The notes under the pieces are model-generated. The model had not been told where the DNA came from. It saw nothing but the letters and a program-made list of their open reading frames with translations, and searched no databases. DNA of 64,000 bases from Hevea brasiliensis (lineage: Eukaryota; Streptophyta; Magnoliopsida; Malpighiales; Euphorbiaceae). A program made the position numbers and the translations under genes. Location of the stretch: assembly GCF_030052815.1 (NCBI RefSeq), contig NC_079499.1, positions 72,679,760-72,743,759 of the forward strand, given 5' to 3'. Shown here piece after piece: positions 20,423-33,754 of the stretch; position 1 is the first letter of the stretch; the number at the start of each line of letters is the position of its first letter.

Positions 20423-23400
20423 TGTAACACCCATCACCCGTCTACAGTGTAGCCGAGTAAGGCGTGCTACACGGCGTGCCAGATCACCTAGTCTGTGATT
20501 ATCTCATTTTCTGAACTTAATTTGATTTAAGAAGTCTCTTATGTAAAATTCATATCATACTGGTTCTATTTTCATATTTTAATAAAATCAGTGTTTCAAA
20601 ATAGAAATAAAAATTCGGTAAAGTGTCGTCTGTATTTCGGACAAACTGTCCTTCTAAACCTGTTAAAAACAGTTCAATATGATAATCTCAACCATCCAAC
20701 TAATTTTTTAGTCTCATAATTTCATAATTTCAAAATACAATCCATCATATTTTACATTCATCAAAATACTATCCATAGGAGTTTAATATATACAAATTAT
20801 TACAAACTTTAAAGTTTTATGATATCTATACATATTACATAACAAAATGTCAAAATACAACTGATAGCTCATTACACAAGATCCTAAGTCTTACCATGTA
20901 TGCAGTGTAGTGCAGATGACTCTGGACTCCTGTGCAGATCTGATGTCTCACCCGGTCATAGGTCTGCTGGGCTCCCCAGCTGTGTCTCCAATACCTACGC
21001 GTTACAAAAGCAACGCGCTAAACAATTTTGCTTAGTGGTGCCAAATATAAAGAAATGTACACTAAAATAAAGTAAATGAATTGTTTATGAATTTAAGACA
21101 TCGATATTCTTTGCAGTTGCTGTTTATACTTTTATTTGCTAACATTTCAATTTTTGCTAAATTTGGTGGTGCTGTAATCAGAAGACTGGATTTAGCTATT
21201 TGAATTTAATAATGCTTAAATTAACTACCCGTGTAGCCTATACATTAACCAGACTAGATAAACGAATATACTGGCATTGGGTGCCTAGTACCTCGAGCTG
21301 TCACACCATCAGTCACAAAGTGTCTCCCGGTGTGCAAACAGTATGGCTAAAAGCCATATAGTCAATCTGGCGATAAGGTAAGTATAATAACACAACACGT
21401 ATAGTCGTAGGCTATTAAAGTCACAGTGCGGCATAATATGCCGTAAAAACATAGTATGGCATAAAGCCATTTACAGAATAGCTGTCAAAATCCTATTGGC
21501 ATGCCAACCTATCCAAACTAGTTAACTATGCAAATTAGGGCACATTACAAATTAATTGTTTAATTCTTCATTTTTTTGAGTTTATTAGTTATCATGCAAT
21601 TCACAAGTCAATGTAAATGTTGACCTTTTTAGGTACTATGGATAAGCTAATTCTTGCATCAACATGTCACAATTTATAATTCAATATGCTGTCAATATAG
21701 TGCAATTTACCATTTTTACAAGTTGGCATTCATTGCCAAATTACTTCAAGCATCATTGTATGCAAATGTCAAATTCTTAATTTTAGTGTGCTAGATTAGT
21801 CTAGCTTAATGTCCTATTTCTCTTGGTTTTTAGCTTCTGGTCAAAGAAGAAAAATTGTAGCTCTATGTCTTATTGAACTTTTGGCAAAATTTTAGGTCAT
21901 TTTGAGTTGTATAGACCAAGATATAGTCAATTTACTAAAGCTGGACAGATTGCACCTTTAGTGCAAAAATTGGTCAATTTTAGGTCACATTTAGTTCTGG
22001 CAGTTGTGGTACCCGAACTTGTGTAAGCTATTTGACTTAGTTCTAGCAATTTATGAGCTTTGGTGTCTTCATAATAATTGTAGCTCTATGTCTAAGCTAT
22101 CCATGGTAAAAATTTTAGGTCAATTGGACCTGTTTTGAGTGAGTTATGGTCATCCTAATGACTACTGTTCATATGGTAAAAAATCTGGGTTTGCAAGGTT
22201 GCCATTCCGGATTTGATCATTTTTAAGGTCAGTTTCTAGGCAGAATTTTGGCAATATTTCTACATGAAAGTTGGCCTATTTGGTGTCTAGTTCCTCCCCC
22301 TAATTGGCCTCATACCAATTGGGTTCACAGTTTTGCACTTATGACCTAATTTAGGTGTTGCCAACACACACAACCTGCATTTGAACATTACACTTCCAAT
22401 TTTTACAATCCTCCCCCTTCCAATACTTCAATACTCAATCATGGCACTTCTATGTATATTGTACACAATTCTAGCAAGTATTTTGGGCAGAACACTCAAG
22501 TGCTCAATGCACACAATACACCATTAAAGTTCAATATTTACATCCACCCAAATTCAATGTACATCAACACTTATATTACACATACACTTCCATGGCAATT
22601 ATACAAACTGCCCACAATTTAACACCATCATATTTTATTAATAAATTTCATAAACTCACACACAAATTCATGATATTTAAGGCTACCTAATATGGCAGTT
22701 TACTAAAGCATCAAAGTCTCACTTTTAAACCCTTAATTCAAGCACTAACATACACATCCTTAGACATTAACCTGCTACAACTTCCATTTGAATTAATCAA
22801 CCTTAAATCCCATCTATTAGAGGTAAGAAAAACTCAAATACAACAAACCTTCATGGCTGCCGAAAATGAACAAGTTCATATCTCAATATTTCCTTCCTTT
22901 CTCTTCACCAAATTACTCACCTCAACCTAAACACAAGGTTTACTAAAGCAAGGGAGAGGATTTAGACACTTACCTCTTGAGAGCTTTCTTTAAACTTCCC
23001 CAAATCTTGTTTTTCTTATTGCCAATATCTTCGCCAAGGTGAGTAGGCAAGTTTTAATGAAGGATCCAAGTGGAAATGATGGCTTGATGATGGAGAGAGG
23101 AAGCTTCATGCATGGGCCGCCATGGAGGTTTTGGTTGGGATATTCATTTTGGCAAGATGAAGTTTGATGAAGAAGAAGATGACATTGAGTGGAATCTGCT
23201 GTCCCAAGGTCCCATATGTCTCCCTAATTAGGAGTTAGTGGAGCACTAATCTTATTTTTATTGTTTAATTATTCCAAGTTTCCTAATTTGCAAATTTATC
23301 TCAATTCTTTCATTATTTACATAATGTATTTCATTTTAATTTTTCATGACATTTCCAAAGTGTAATATCATTTATTTTTAATGGACATTGAGGTCAAAAG

Positions 23401-23853
23401 GCAACCCTAGGTGTCAAATGACCAAAATGTCTCTCTTCGGGTTGTATTCCTGATTTTTCGATAACACTGATTTTTGTCTGTTTCTCGATTTTTTATTTTT
23501 TTCTTTGTACTAATTTATTAATTTTTCTTTGATAATTCTAGTGTTAATTATATTTCAATAAACCTTAATTATGTCTTAAAATTTAATTTCGAGGGTTTCT
23601 CACGGTCCTGGGGTCCGCAACGGTCTTTCCGGTGCGGTCACCCATTACTGCGATGCCGGCTCGTTTAACTTAGTTTTATTTTCTCTCTTTTATTTTTCTT
23701 TAATTTTTTTAGTATTTTCTTTTTATTTATTTCATCATTGTATGTCTGTTCACTATCACCAAAGTGTAGTTCCAGATATCCTGACTTGCCTAGACTGATA
23801 TTAGGTCACCGGAGCAACAGAACATACATAACATGTACAGTGGGGATATTACA
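20423..23853 (-). repeat. Gypsy B 3' LTR (3431 bp)
   Basis: Plus-strand ends are TGTAACACCCATCACC and GGGGATATTACA, so on the minus strand it runs TGTAATATCCCC...GGGTGTTACA. It is bounded by the PPT on its right and the target duplication on its left. Its sequence pairs with 28682-35984 apart from the F insertion and a roughly 330-bp segment (about 21573-21907) absent from the other copy. Confidence 0.92.
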
Positions 23854-23866
23854 ACTCTTCCCCTCT
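23854..23866 (-). other. Polypurine tract of gypsy B
   Basis: Minus strand reads AGAGGGGAAGAGT directly before the LTR start, preceded by the conserved TTTTGAGGACGAAATTT block. Confidence 0.88.
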
Positions 23867-23886
23867 AAATAAAAATTTCGTCCTCA

Positions 23887-24005
23887 AAATTTACTTGATG
23901 TGAAGAGCTAAGGGAACTATTGCCTCATTGTCTCGTCGCTCTCCCATGTTGCCTCTTCCGTATTGTGGTGCCTCCATAGGATTTTCACCAGTGGAATTGT
24001 CTCTT
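23887..24005 (-). pseudogene. Gypsy B chromodomain tail
   Basis: Minus strand encodes IPLVKILWRHHNTEEATWES, the C-terminal chromodomain-like motif (aromatic W, then ATWE) of plant chromoviruses. This module targets integration to particular chromatin in related elements. Two TAG stops follow near its end; the natural stop TGA is at 23884-23886. Confidence 0.8.
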
Positions 24006-24627
24006 TTCTGAGCTCTTTTACCTCTCATGCCAAGATTTTAATCGGTTCTTCTTCTTATGTCAAGTCAGGTTGTACAATAATTTCTTCTGCTAAGATGACA
24101 TGGGAAGGATCTGATCTGTATCTTCTGAGCATCGAGACATGGAACACATTTTATATCTTGTCCAGCTCAGGTGGTAAGGCTAATCTGTAGGCTACTAGTC
24201 TCACACGTTCAATAACTTCATATGGGCCAATGAACCTAGGGCTTAATTTTCCCTTTTTCTCGAATCTCAACACTTTCTTCCACGGTGATACATTGAGAAA
24301 TACCTTCCCGCCAACTTCATACTCAATGTCCTTTCTTTTTAAGTCAGCATAAGATTTTTGTCGGTCTGAGGCAACTTTCAAATTAGCCTTTATCAGTTTT
24401 ACCTTTTCCTCTATCTATTTTACCAGGTCTGGCCCCACTAGCTTATTTTCACCTAATTCTGTCCAACGTACAGGTGTTCTGCATTTTCTCCCATACAGTG
24501 CTTCATAGGGTGCCATTTTTATGCTAGCTTGATAGCTATTGTTATATGCAAATTCTGCCAGTGGAAGGTATTTGTCCCAACTTCCCTCAAACTCAATAAC
24601 ACAACTCCTCAGCATATCCTCGAGGAC

Positions 24628-24707
24628 CTATCACATATGTTCAGTTATTATTATCATTATCAGTTCAATTTATTATTTATAATAACTCAATGAGTTTCAA
24701 AATTTAC
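24628..24707 (-). other. Intron-like 80-bp insertion in gypsy B integrase
   Basis: On the minus strand the integrase reading ERIIQ is followed by CAG|GTAAAT, 80 AT-rich bases, then TGATAG|GTCCTC, where the reading resumes as VLEDMLRSC. Removing 80 bases restores the frame; reading through gives VNFETH and a TGA. The same place in gypsy D has a 74-bp insertion with the same ends, and gypsy C has none. Confidence 0.75.
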
Positions 24708-27391
24708 CTGGATTATTCTTTCTGACTATCCATCCATCTGAGGATGAAAAGCCGTAATAAAATGGAGTTGTGTGCCCAAGGATTCTTGTAATTTCTTCTA
24801 AAATCTAGATGTAAACCTCAGGTCTCTATAAGATATAATGGAAAGTGAAATTCCATGTAGTCTAACTATCTCACTAATGTATAATTGTGCTAGCTTTTTC
24901 AATGAATAGTCAGTTCTGACTGGCAAAAAATGTGCTGATTTGGTCAACCTATCCGCAATCACCCATACTGCATCATGCTTCTTCTGAGTGAGAGGCAGAC
25001 CACTGACAAAGTCCATAGTGATTCGGTCCCATTTCCATTCAGGTATGTTTATGGGCTATAACAAACCTGATGGAACTTGATGTTCTGCTTTGACTTGCTG
25101 ACATGTCAAGCATCTAGTTACATAGTCAGCTATGTCCTTCTTTATACCCGGCCACTAGTATCGAAGTTTCAGGTCATGGTATATTTTTGTGCTTCTTGGG
25201 TGCATAGTATACATATTGTTATGTGCTTCTTTCAGAATACTAGTTTTCAACTCTTTATCATTTGGTACACACACTCTTTCTTTATAGTATAGGCACCCAT
25301 TTTCTTTCACTTCAAATTCAGTTTCCTTTTCCTCAGTGATTTTGCCCATAACAGCCATTAATTTCTCATCTGTCTTCTACCCATCTTGTATCTGTTGTAA
25401 CAGATTCGGCTTCACTTGCAACTCAGCCAAAATAACTCCGTCATGAGTTAAGGACAGTTGGGCATTCAGAGATCTTAATGCTACAATAAATTTTCTGCTT
25501 AAAGCATCAGCGACTATGTTTGCCTTCCCAGGGTGGTAGTCAATCACACAATCATAATCTTTTAGGAATTCAATCCATCGCCTCAGTCTCAAATTAAGTT
25601 CCTTCTGGGTTGGTAGATACTTCAGACTCTTATGGTCTGTGTATATGTAGCATTTTTCTCTATACATGTAATGCCTCCATATCTTCAATGCGAAGATAAT
25701 TACTGCTAACTCTAAATCATGAGTAGGGTAATTCTTTTCATGTGGCCTTAACTGCCTGGAAGCATATGCAACCACTTTCTCTTTTTGCATGAGTAAACAC
25801 CCTAACCCATTATGTGAGGCATCACTGTAGACTACAAAGTCTTTTCACGACACTGGTTATGTTAATGCTGGTGCCTCTGTCAACATAGCCTTCAGCCTCT
25901 CAAAACTGGCTTGACACTTGTCATTCCAGTCAAATTTCATATTTTTGTGTAGTAATTTGGTCATTGGAGCAGCTATCAGGGAAAATCCCTTTACAAATCT
26001 TCTATAATATCCAGCTAACCCCTAGAAACTTCTGATCTCAGTTTTATTTCTGAGAGGCTTCCATTCCATCACTGCTTCAATCTTCTTGGGATCCACTCTA
26101 ATCCCATCAGCTAATACTACATGTCCAAGGAATGCAATCTCATTCAACCAGAACTTAGACAATTTAGCATACAGTTTCTTCTCTTTTAGAGTTTACAGAA
26201 CAATTCTCAAATGCTCATCATGTTCTTCTTTATCCTTGGAATACACCAGGATGTCATCAATGAAGACCACTACGAACCGATCTAAGTATGGATGGAAGAT
26301 ATGGTTCATAAGGTCCATGAATGCTGCTGGAGCATTTGTTAACCCAAATGGCATCACCAGGAATTCATAATGCCCATACCGGGTTCTAAATAGAGTCTTA
26401 GGCACATCTGCATCCTTAACCCTTAGCTGATGATACCCTGATCTGAGATCAATCTTAGAAAACACACCGGCTTCCTTCAACTGATCAAACAGATCGTCAA
26501 ATCTAGGCAACAGATACTTGTTCTTCACAGTTACTTTGTTTAACTGCTAGTAGTCAACATATAACCTTAGTGTCCCATTTTTCTTCTTTACAAACAATAT
26601 CGGAGCTCCCCACGGTGACACACTGAGGTGTATGAACCCCTTGTCTAGTAATTCTTGCAGCTAGATTTTTAAATCTTTCAATTCAGCAGGTGCCATCCTA
26701 TATAGAGCAATTGAAATTGGAGCTGTACTCGGCATAATCTCAATAGCAAATTCAATTTCCCTTTCTGGTGGCAAACTAGGCAATTCCTCAGGAAATATCT
26801 CAGAGAAATCCCTTACTGTGGGTATGTCAACAAGTCAAATTTACCCTGCCTAGTATCAACCACGTGTGCCAGATAGGCTTCACACCCTTTTCTCATCCAT
26901 CTCCTTGCAACTGTAGCTGAGATGACATTGGACGAGAAATCTGTCCTTTCACCCACAACTGTTATTTCTTCGTTCTCAATAGTTTTTAGAAAGATTCTCT
27001 TCAATTTACAATCTACTATTGCCTGATGATGGGATAGCCAATCCATTCCCAAAATCACATCAAACTCATGGAAAGGCAGTTCGATTAAGTCTGCTGAGAA
27101 CACTTTCCCTTGAATCTTCAATGTATAGCCCTTATATACCTTGTTTACTATCACACTGTGGCCTAACGGATTTGTGACCCGGATGTCTTGGTCACTTTCC
27201 TCTATTGGTATTCCCTTTTCTATGGGCAGCTTGATACAAATATATGAATGAGTAGACCCAGGATCCACTAATGCATGCACAAAAGTATTATAGAGGGGGA
27301 ACGTACCCTTGATGACATCTGGGGCATCTTGTTCCTCCTGTGCCCTTATAGCATCTGCTCTGGCTGGTTTTCTACCTTCTACTCTCCCCAC

Positions 27392-28557
27392 AGACTCTGA
27401 TACAGGTTTCTGTAAAGCACCGGCTGCCTCAGCCTTACTTGGCTTTCTACCCCTTGGAGCTGGAGGGGCAGGCCTATCAGTTGATACCGGAGTAGATGTA
27501 GCAGTTCTGCACGGACAATCTTAGATTAGGTGGTCTGTAGACCCACACTGTAAACAAACACCTATCATCCTCCAACATTTACCCTTATGCCATTTTTGGC
27601 AATGTGGGCAAGCAACAGATACTGTTGGGGCTGGTCCCCTGAACCCTGTCCCTAGAGAGCTAGCCACTGAAGGTGCTGACTGGCCTCTCCTCGGTGCAAA
27701 ATGAGATTTGGGCCTCTGTGACTAACCCTGACTTGGTGCTCTACTGAACTCTGAGTAGGCGAACCTCTGAACTTCTTACTAGGGGCAGAAGATGGACTGG
27801 TTTGACCTTGACCTCTTTTCTGTTGTCTGTCCCTTCTGTTCTGCTTATTCATTCTAACTTTTTCAACCTTCAGTGCGGCTTCCACTAACTTGGCAAACTC
27901 TGTAATCCCCAAGGCTGTAATCATTACTTTAATGTTATCATTGAGTCCTTCCTCAAATCTCTTGCATCTCTCGGCCTCATTAGGGACTATTTCCCCCCCA
28001 TAGTGGCTCAGTCTGCCAAATTCTCTTTCATATTCAGCCACTATCAACTGTCTCTGGCGTAGGGTAATAAACTCCCTTCTTTTCTCTTCCAGGTATACAC
28101 TGCCCACATACTTCTTTCTGAACTCATTGAGAAAGAAATCCCAAGTTATTTGTTCTGGTGACACCTCACTAGTTACTGTATCCCACCATTGGTATGCATC
28201 ATCTTACAGTAGTGATATAGTAGCTTCCAAATTCTATTTTGGAGTACAATGAAGTTGTTTCAAGACTCTTCTAGTTCTGTCCAACCAGTTTTTGGCTGTG
28301 ACAAAATCATCTTCCCTTTTGCCCAGAAAATCCACTGCTCCAAACTTTCTAAGTTTCTCCATATGAGATTTTTGATGTAGAGGTGGTGGTGGTGGCATAA
28401 CTCCTGCTACTTGTCTAAAGAACTCAACCATTTGCTGAAATGTGGTTGGTGCATCTAGTACTAGTGGAGCAGGTTCCCTCCTGTCTCCTGGTTCAGTCAT
28501 AGATGTAGCATGACTTTCCACCTCTTCATCGACCGCTCTCTGCGATATGGAGTCCAT
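27392..28557 (-). pseudogene. Gypsy B gag
   Basis: Starts at ATG 28555-28557 with MDSISQRAVDEEVE, close to the gag start of element A. Retrotransposon gag domain motifs are LRKFGAVDFLGKREDD, AYQWWDTV, ITWDFFLNEFRKKYV and EYEREFGRLSHY, followed by ERCKRFEEGL. The nucleocapsid part (about 27535-27620) has a non-canonical CPHCQKWHKGKC and a CCHC knuckle CLQCGSTDHLI*DC with a nonsense codon. It would form the particle and bind element RNA. A frameshift and two stops lie between the 28234-28557 and 27652-28164 parts. Confidence 0.88.
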
Positions 28558-28664
28558 ATTCTGATCAAAATAACAAATTAAAAGATCTTCATTAGAGTCA
28601 TCTTAACACTTACAATGCAATGCATGATATGCAATCTATCTAGGTCCAAAAATGCCTAAACCGT

Positions 28665-28676
28665 GCTCTGATACCA
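28665..28676 (-). other. Primer-binding site of gypsy B, initiator-Met tRNA
   Basis: Minus strand reads TGGTATCAGAGC, a perfect match to the common plant PBS, five bases after the 5' LTR end. Confidence 0.92.
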
Positions 28677-28681
28677 TTAAA

Positions 28682-29590
28682 TGTAACACCCCTCACCCGT
28701 CTACAGTGTAGCCGAGCAAGGCGTGCTACACGGCGTGCTGGAGCACCTAGTCTGTGATTATCTCATTTTCTAAACTCAATTTGATTTAAGAAGTCTCTTA
28801 TGTAAAATTCATGTCATACTGGTTCTATTTTCATACTTTAACAAAATCAGTGTTTCAAAATAGTAATAAAAATCCGATAAGGTACCGTCTGTATTTCGGA
28901 CAAACTGTCCTTCTAAATCTGTTAAAAATAGTTCAATATGATAATCTCAACCATCCATTTAATTTTTCAGTCTCACAATTTCATAATTTCAAAATACAGT
29001 CCATCATAATTTACATTCATCAAAACACTATCCATAGGAGTTTAATATATACAAATTATTACAAACTTTAAAGTTTTATGATATCTATACATATTACATA
29101 ACAAAATGTTAAAATAAAATTGATAGCTCATTACACAAGATCCTAAGTCCTACCATGTATGCATTGTAGTACAGATGACACTGGACTCCGGTGCAGATTT
29201 GATGTCTCACCCGGTCGTAGGTCTGCCGGGCTCGCCAGCTGTGTCTCCAATACCTACACGTTACAAAAGTAACGCGCTAAACAATTTTGCTTAGTGGTAC
29301 AAAATATAAAGAAATGTACACTAAAATAAAGTAAATAAATTGTTTATGAATTTATGACATCGATGTTCTTTGCAGTTGTTGTTTATACTTTTATTTGCTA
29401 ACATTTCAATTTTTGCTAAATTTGGTGGTGCTGTATGTCAGAAGACTGGATTTAGCTATTTGAATTTAATAATGCTCAAATTAACTGCCCGTGTAGCCTA
29501 TACACTGACCAGACTGGATAAACGGATATACTAGCACTAGGTACCTAGTATCTCGGGCAGTCACACCATTGGTCACAAAGTGTCTCCCGG
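28682..29590 (-). repeat. Gypsy B 5' LTR, left segment
   Basis: Begins TGTAACACCCCTCACCCG on the plus strand and parallels 20423 onward. It is broken at 29590 by gypsy F, and the LTR sequence resumes at 33791. Confidence 0.92.
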
Positions 29591-32500
29591 TGTAACACCT
29601 CTATGTTCGGTAGTGCGTTCTACTGTTCCAATGATCAGTGTTGTCCGGACAGCTAGAATGCCTAGAACTAAACTTCGATATGAGTGAGGAGACATAAAAT
29701 AATGAAATACAAAAAAAGAAAATACAAGAAAAACAAAGGAAAAATAATAGTAAAGAAATGCAACCATGTTAAGCGAGCCGAGACCCTAGCGATGGGTGAC
29801 TGCATCGGGAAGTCACGGCGTGGACCGTTGACTAGCTCTAGACCGCGGGGAACCTTGGAAAATATTTTTAGGACTTAAATAGACCCCTATTGAGGTATAA
29901 ATACCATAAGAAATATTAAATAAAAATTAAATAATTAGTACAAATAAAAGTGAGAAATCGAAAAACGGACAAAACCCGATGTTATCGAAAAATCGAGAAT
30001 GCAACCCTAACAGGAGCATTGTGGTCATTTGACATCCCGAATTGTCTTTTGACCTAAATGTCCATTAAAAATAAATAATATTATACTTGGAAAATATAAT
30101 GAAAAATTAATTTAGGGGTACCTAATATAAATAGTAAAAATGGAGGGTAAATTGACTAATTATCACATTTAAACATAAAATATAATTGATTTTGTGTAAG
30201 TGGACCACTAAGGAATATAATATGTAATTAGTGGGCAGATTACTCCACTCAACATCTTCATCTTCCTCAATTCACTCACCATTGCCGAAAATCCAAAAGC
30301 TTTCAATCCTCCCATCGCCACCCAAATGCATGGCCCTTTACACCCATTTTCAAGCTATATTTTCTTTACTTATCTTCATTAAAAGTGTTCTATACATCAT
30401 GGGCAGTAGATAGGCAGCAAGAAATGAAAGTTTTTGTGGAGTTTTGAAGAATTTCCAAAGTGGTAAGTTTGTATTTTTGATTATTGCTTTGTTAAAGTTT
30501 GTAAGGATATTATGGGTATTTGATTTATGGAGAAATTTTTGAGTTTTGATGTTGAATGGGAATGTGCACTTTTGGCAGCCATGGAAGCACCTTGAAGGCA
30601 GTTTAATTGTGCTTGTAAATGGTGAATTAAATGATTGATTAAATGTATATTGTGTAGGAAATTGTTTGGGTGATGTATACTTAGTATATGTAAATGTAAA
30701 ATGAGATTTGAAGCGTGGAAAGTAATGGAATGTAAGTGTACCATTGTGGTAGTTTGCTAAATTTTGAGGAATGCTGGAATTCATGCTTGGTTTATGGAAT
30801 AATGATGTTAAAATGTGTTGGTTGTTATGACAGTTTGAGTGTATGTATGGTGGTGTGAAGTGGGACATGTAAATGAGCATGAATTGGTGATTGAATTGTT
30901 GTAAATTGAATTGGACAAATTCTGCAGTTGTTGGTGCACATTGAATGTAATTGTAAGCTGCCAAAATGGCCTATAATATGTTGTAAATTATGTTTAGGTT
31001 GTGGTATAACCAGAATTAGTTTGAATGTTAAGTTTGGTGAGTGTTAAAAGTGATGTTTGATATGTATGCAAGAATTGTAATAAGGCAGTTTGAGTTTTAG
31101 GCCTAGAACTTTAATTATGTGGCTCCAATTGGTATGAGACCAATTGGAGGTGAAACTAGGCACAAAATGTGCTAACTTTCATGAAGAAATCTTACTAAAA
31201 TTCTGCTTGCAAGGTAGCTTGAAAAATGACCAAATCCGGATTAAGTGCAAGTAAGGCCAGAAAATTGACCATTTGGGCAGAAGTTAGTGTTTAGGCCATA
31301 ACTCACTCAAAACAGGTCCAATTGACCTGAAAGTTTAACCATGAATAGTTAAGACCCATATCTACAAGTCTTATGAAGACATCAAAGCCCAGAAATGACT
31401 ATAAGTAAGTCAAACAACTTGCACAAGTTCGGGTCTAAAAACTGGCCGAACCTAAAATGACCTAAAATGACCTAAAGTGACCAATTTTGGTGCAATTTGA
31501 CCAGCAATAGTAAAATGACCATAACATGGTCTACATAACTTAGAATGACCTGAAATTTTGCCCCGCGTTCCATAAGACATAGATCTACAAGTTTGTAGTT
31601 TTGACCGAAACCCGAAAACCGAGGGAACTAGGTCGTCCGGCTAGGTCAAACTAGTATCCCGGAATCCAGTAAATTGCAAGAAAACGCAAAATACATAGAA
31701 ATGAATTTGGTAACATGTACCAACCCTAAAATACTATCGAATGTGACATATTAATAACATTAAAACCTAATTTACCTAGAATGCATCGAGGGTCGACATA
31801 TTAGGGTGACTAAGCAAATATTAGAATTCAGTGAATTAATTATAAAGCCTTATTGTTAGAGACAGTTTAATTTAGTGCTGAAACACTTCAAATTGTGTTT
31901 CTCAGTTAGCAAAGGCTCAGGAAAAGGGAAGGAAACACTGAATCAAGACCAGGAGACAGTTATCAGAGGTTTGTGCACAACAACTATTTCTTTTGAATTT
32001 TTCAATTGAAATGAATTATGACTATTTGTACATTATTGTTTTATATTGTGGAAATGTGTTTGAATGAATATTTATTGCTTAAAAAGCATTGTAAATGATT
32101 TGAAATTTGTGAAAAATTATTTGAATGATATTGATGGATACTGATTGATTGAAAAGCATTGGAAATGATTTGAAACCACAGCTATCATGTATATTGATTG
32201 TATTCCTCGCTAGCTTGTCTAGTGGGACGAATTGAATTCCCTCTCTGGTTGAAGTGTTGAGGTGTGTGCCTGTTGAGGACGAATTGGATGAGTACTCATA
32301 TTTTTACTAGCTAGCTATGTTATTCCTCATTAGTCATTGACTTTTGGGACGAATTGAATACCTCATTAGCCATCGGCTTTTGGGACGAATTGAACTTTGG
32401 AACATGATTAAGCTGTGTGTGATTTATTGATATGTATTGTGAGATTGTAAAATGAATTTAAATTCTTATTGACATTCACTGTCTTTTAAATTTAACTATG

Positions 32501-33288
32501 TTTTGATTTCTGAGTTTTATTGTGATATTGTGTTAAATTCCTTCTGACATTCATTGTCTTGAATTTAACTATGATTTTACGTATCCATCATTTATATGAT
32601 TTATGAATTGTGATTTAAAGTTATATTTGGTTAATGTTATGCACCACTGAGACATTGTCTCAGCGATAGCTTTTTATTGCTGTCGCAGGTAGACAGACGG
32701 ACAGGGCAGCAGACTAGGCTGCTAGTACATCCAGCGAGAGATTTTCGGGTATAAGGAGTATACCACATTTTGCATTTTGTACTGTAATGTATGTTCACTG
32801 TATGTACATATTGTTTTTGGTTTTGAGCAGTTGTAAATTAAAATTGTACATTGAAGTTGTAAAGTAAATTATGAGTTATTTTGACTTGTAAAAATTGTAT
32901 TATATTTCTTTTATCTCAGTCTTTGAAAAATCACTGTGGATTTGAATTGAGAAATATGTTGTGTTGAGAAATATGTTGGAGTTGAGATTTGGAAATATAT
33001 TGAAGTGCTTTTTACAGGTTTTCTGAAGAACTATTTTATTCAAAATACAGATGGCACTCTGCCAAAATTTTTATAGAAATTCTAATTAATTCAAATGTGT
33101 TAGTTCTATCACTTCTGTTCAAAAAGGTTTTTAACACCTGTAAATAGTGCTCACCACTGTAAAAGAAGTAAGAAAAGTTTTTAAAATCCCTTGTAGTGTA
33201 TTTAATGGGTTATCAGTAGACGGAGTTGGTAATTCATTAGGTATACTACGGGATCATGTCATGCCTTACAGAGGGGTAGGGTGTGACA
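29591..33288 (+). repeat. Gypsy F 5' LTR (3698 bp)
   Basis: Starts TGTAACACCTCTATGTTCGG and ends GGGTAGGGTGTGACA, followed by the PBS. It is the same family as solo LTR G (47996-51771). It includes CCAATTGG-TATGAGA-CCAATTGG at 31125-31147 and several ~200-bp modules (31100-31560). Long antisense open frames here are low-complexity and not genes. Confidence 0.92.
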
Positions 33289-33296
33289 TGTTTTAG

Positions 33297-33308
33297 TGGT
33301 ATCAGAGC
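33297..33308 (+). other. Primer-binding site of gypsy F, initiator-Met tRNA
   Basis: TGGTATCAGAGC, perfect, nine bases after the LTR end. Confidence 0.92.
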
Positions 33309-33477
33309 TAGTTTTTAAATTCTGTTTTCACATGTTACTTGAATATTCTTTCTTCATAGTACAACTGCTCAATATCATTGTTTGATACATACAGTACATT
33401 ACATTATAAATATGCACTAACGGGAGGAAATCTCCTTGTGTTATTTGTTCAGGAGATCTAAAATCCTTGCATTGACT

Positions 33478-33754
33478 ATGGAAGAGGGTGATCATTCAGT
33501 CGATCAATCTATTGAGGCTGAGGTGCAAGGGGATGCCCCAGGCCTACACAATGTCAGTGGTTCAAGAAGACTACCGCAGCGATCGCAGCTTCTGCTCAGT
33601 TCGCTCAGCAGATGGCTGCAATGTTCCAACAAATGGCTGGTAATGTGCCTACTCAAGTCCCAATACAGACACCAGTGGTACAACCGCAGTCTCCTACTAG
33701 GCAGTATGATAAATTGATTAAGTATGGGGCTACAAAGTTCAAGGGGACAGTAGA
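33478..33754 (+). pseudogene. Gypsy F gag stub
   Basis: Starts MEEGDHSVDQSIEAEVQ, nearly the same as the gag start of gypsy E (59954). The reading shifts frame after about 35 codons; the other frame still contains KYGATKFKG-like sequence near 33720-33745. It then runs directly into the 3' LTR end at about 33755. No zinc knuckle is present. The fragment could not make a working capsid. Confidence 0.85.

Larger units (their letters stand above)
23884..27391 (-). pseudogene. Gypsy B pol: protease, RT, RNase H, integrase, chromodomain
   Basis: Minus strand, N to C. Protease: HALVDPGSTHSYI (about 27230-27280, catalytic Asp kept) and [60 protein letters not shown] and [13 protein letters not shown] (about 26220-26290, both Asp kept). 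RNase H and linker: [36 protein letters not shown] (25377-25790). Integrase: EAHNNMYTMHP zinc region, MDFVSGLP (first Asp kept), IISYRDLRF (second Asp now Tyr), SERIIQ (Glu kept), [11 protein letters not shown], then GPYEVIERV (GPY/F module). The frame ends in a chromodomain. A GT-AG insertion splits integrase at 24628-24707. Nonsense codons, mostly TAG, make it inactive. Confidence 0.9.

Noticed and set aside
30350..30964. 204-codon minus-strand open frame
   Set aside because: It lies antisense in LTR F, is His/Asn/Thr/Phe-rich from AT-rich DNA, has no domain, and its counterpart in LTR G (48956-49282) is broken.
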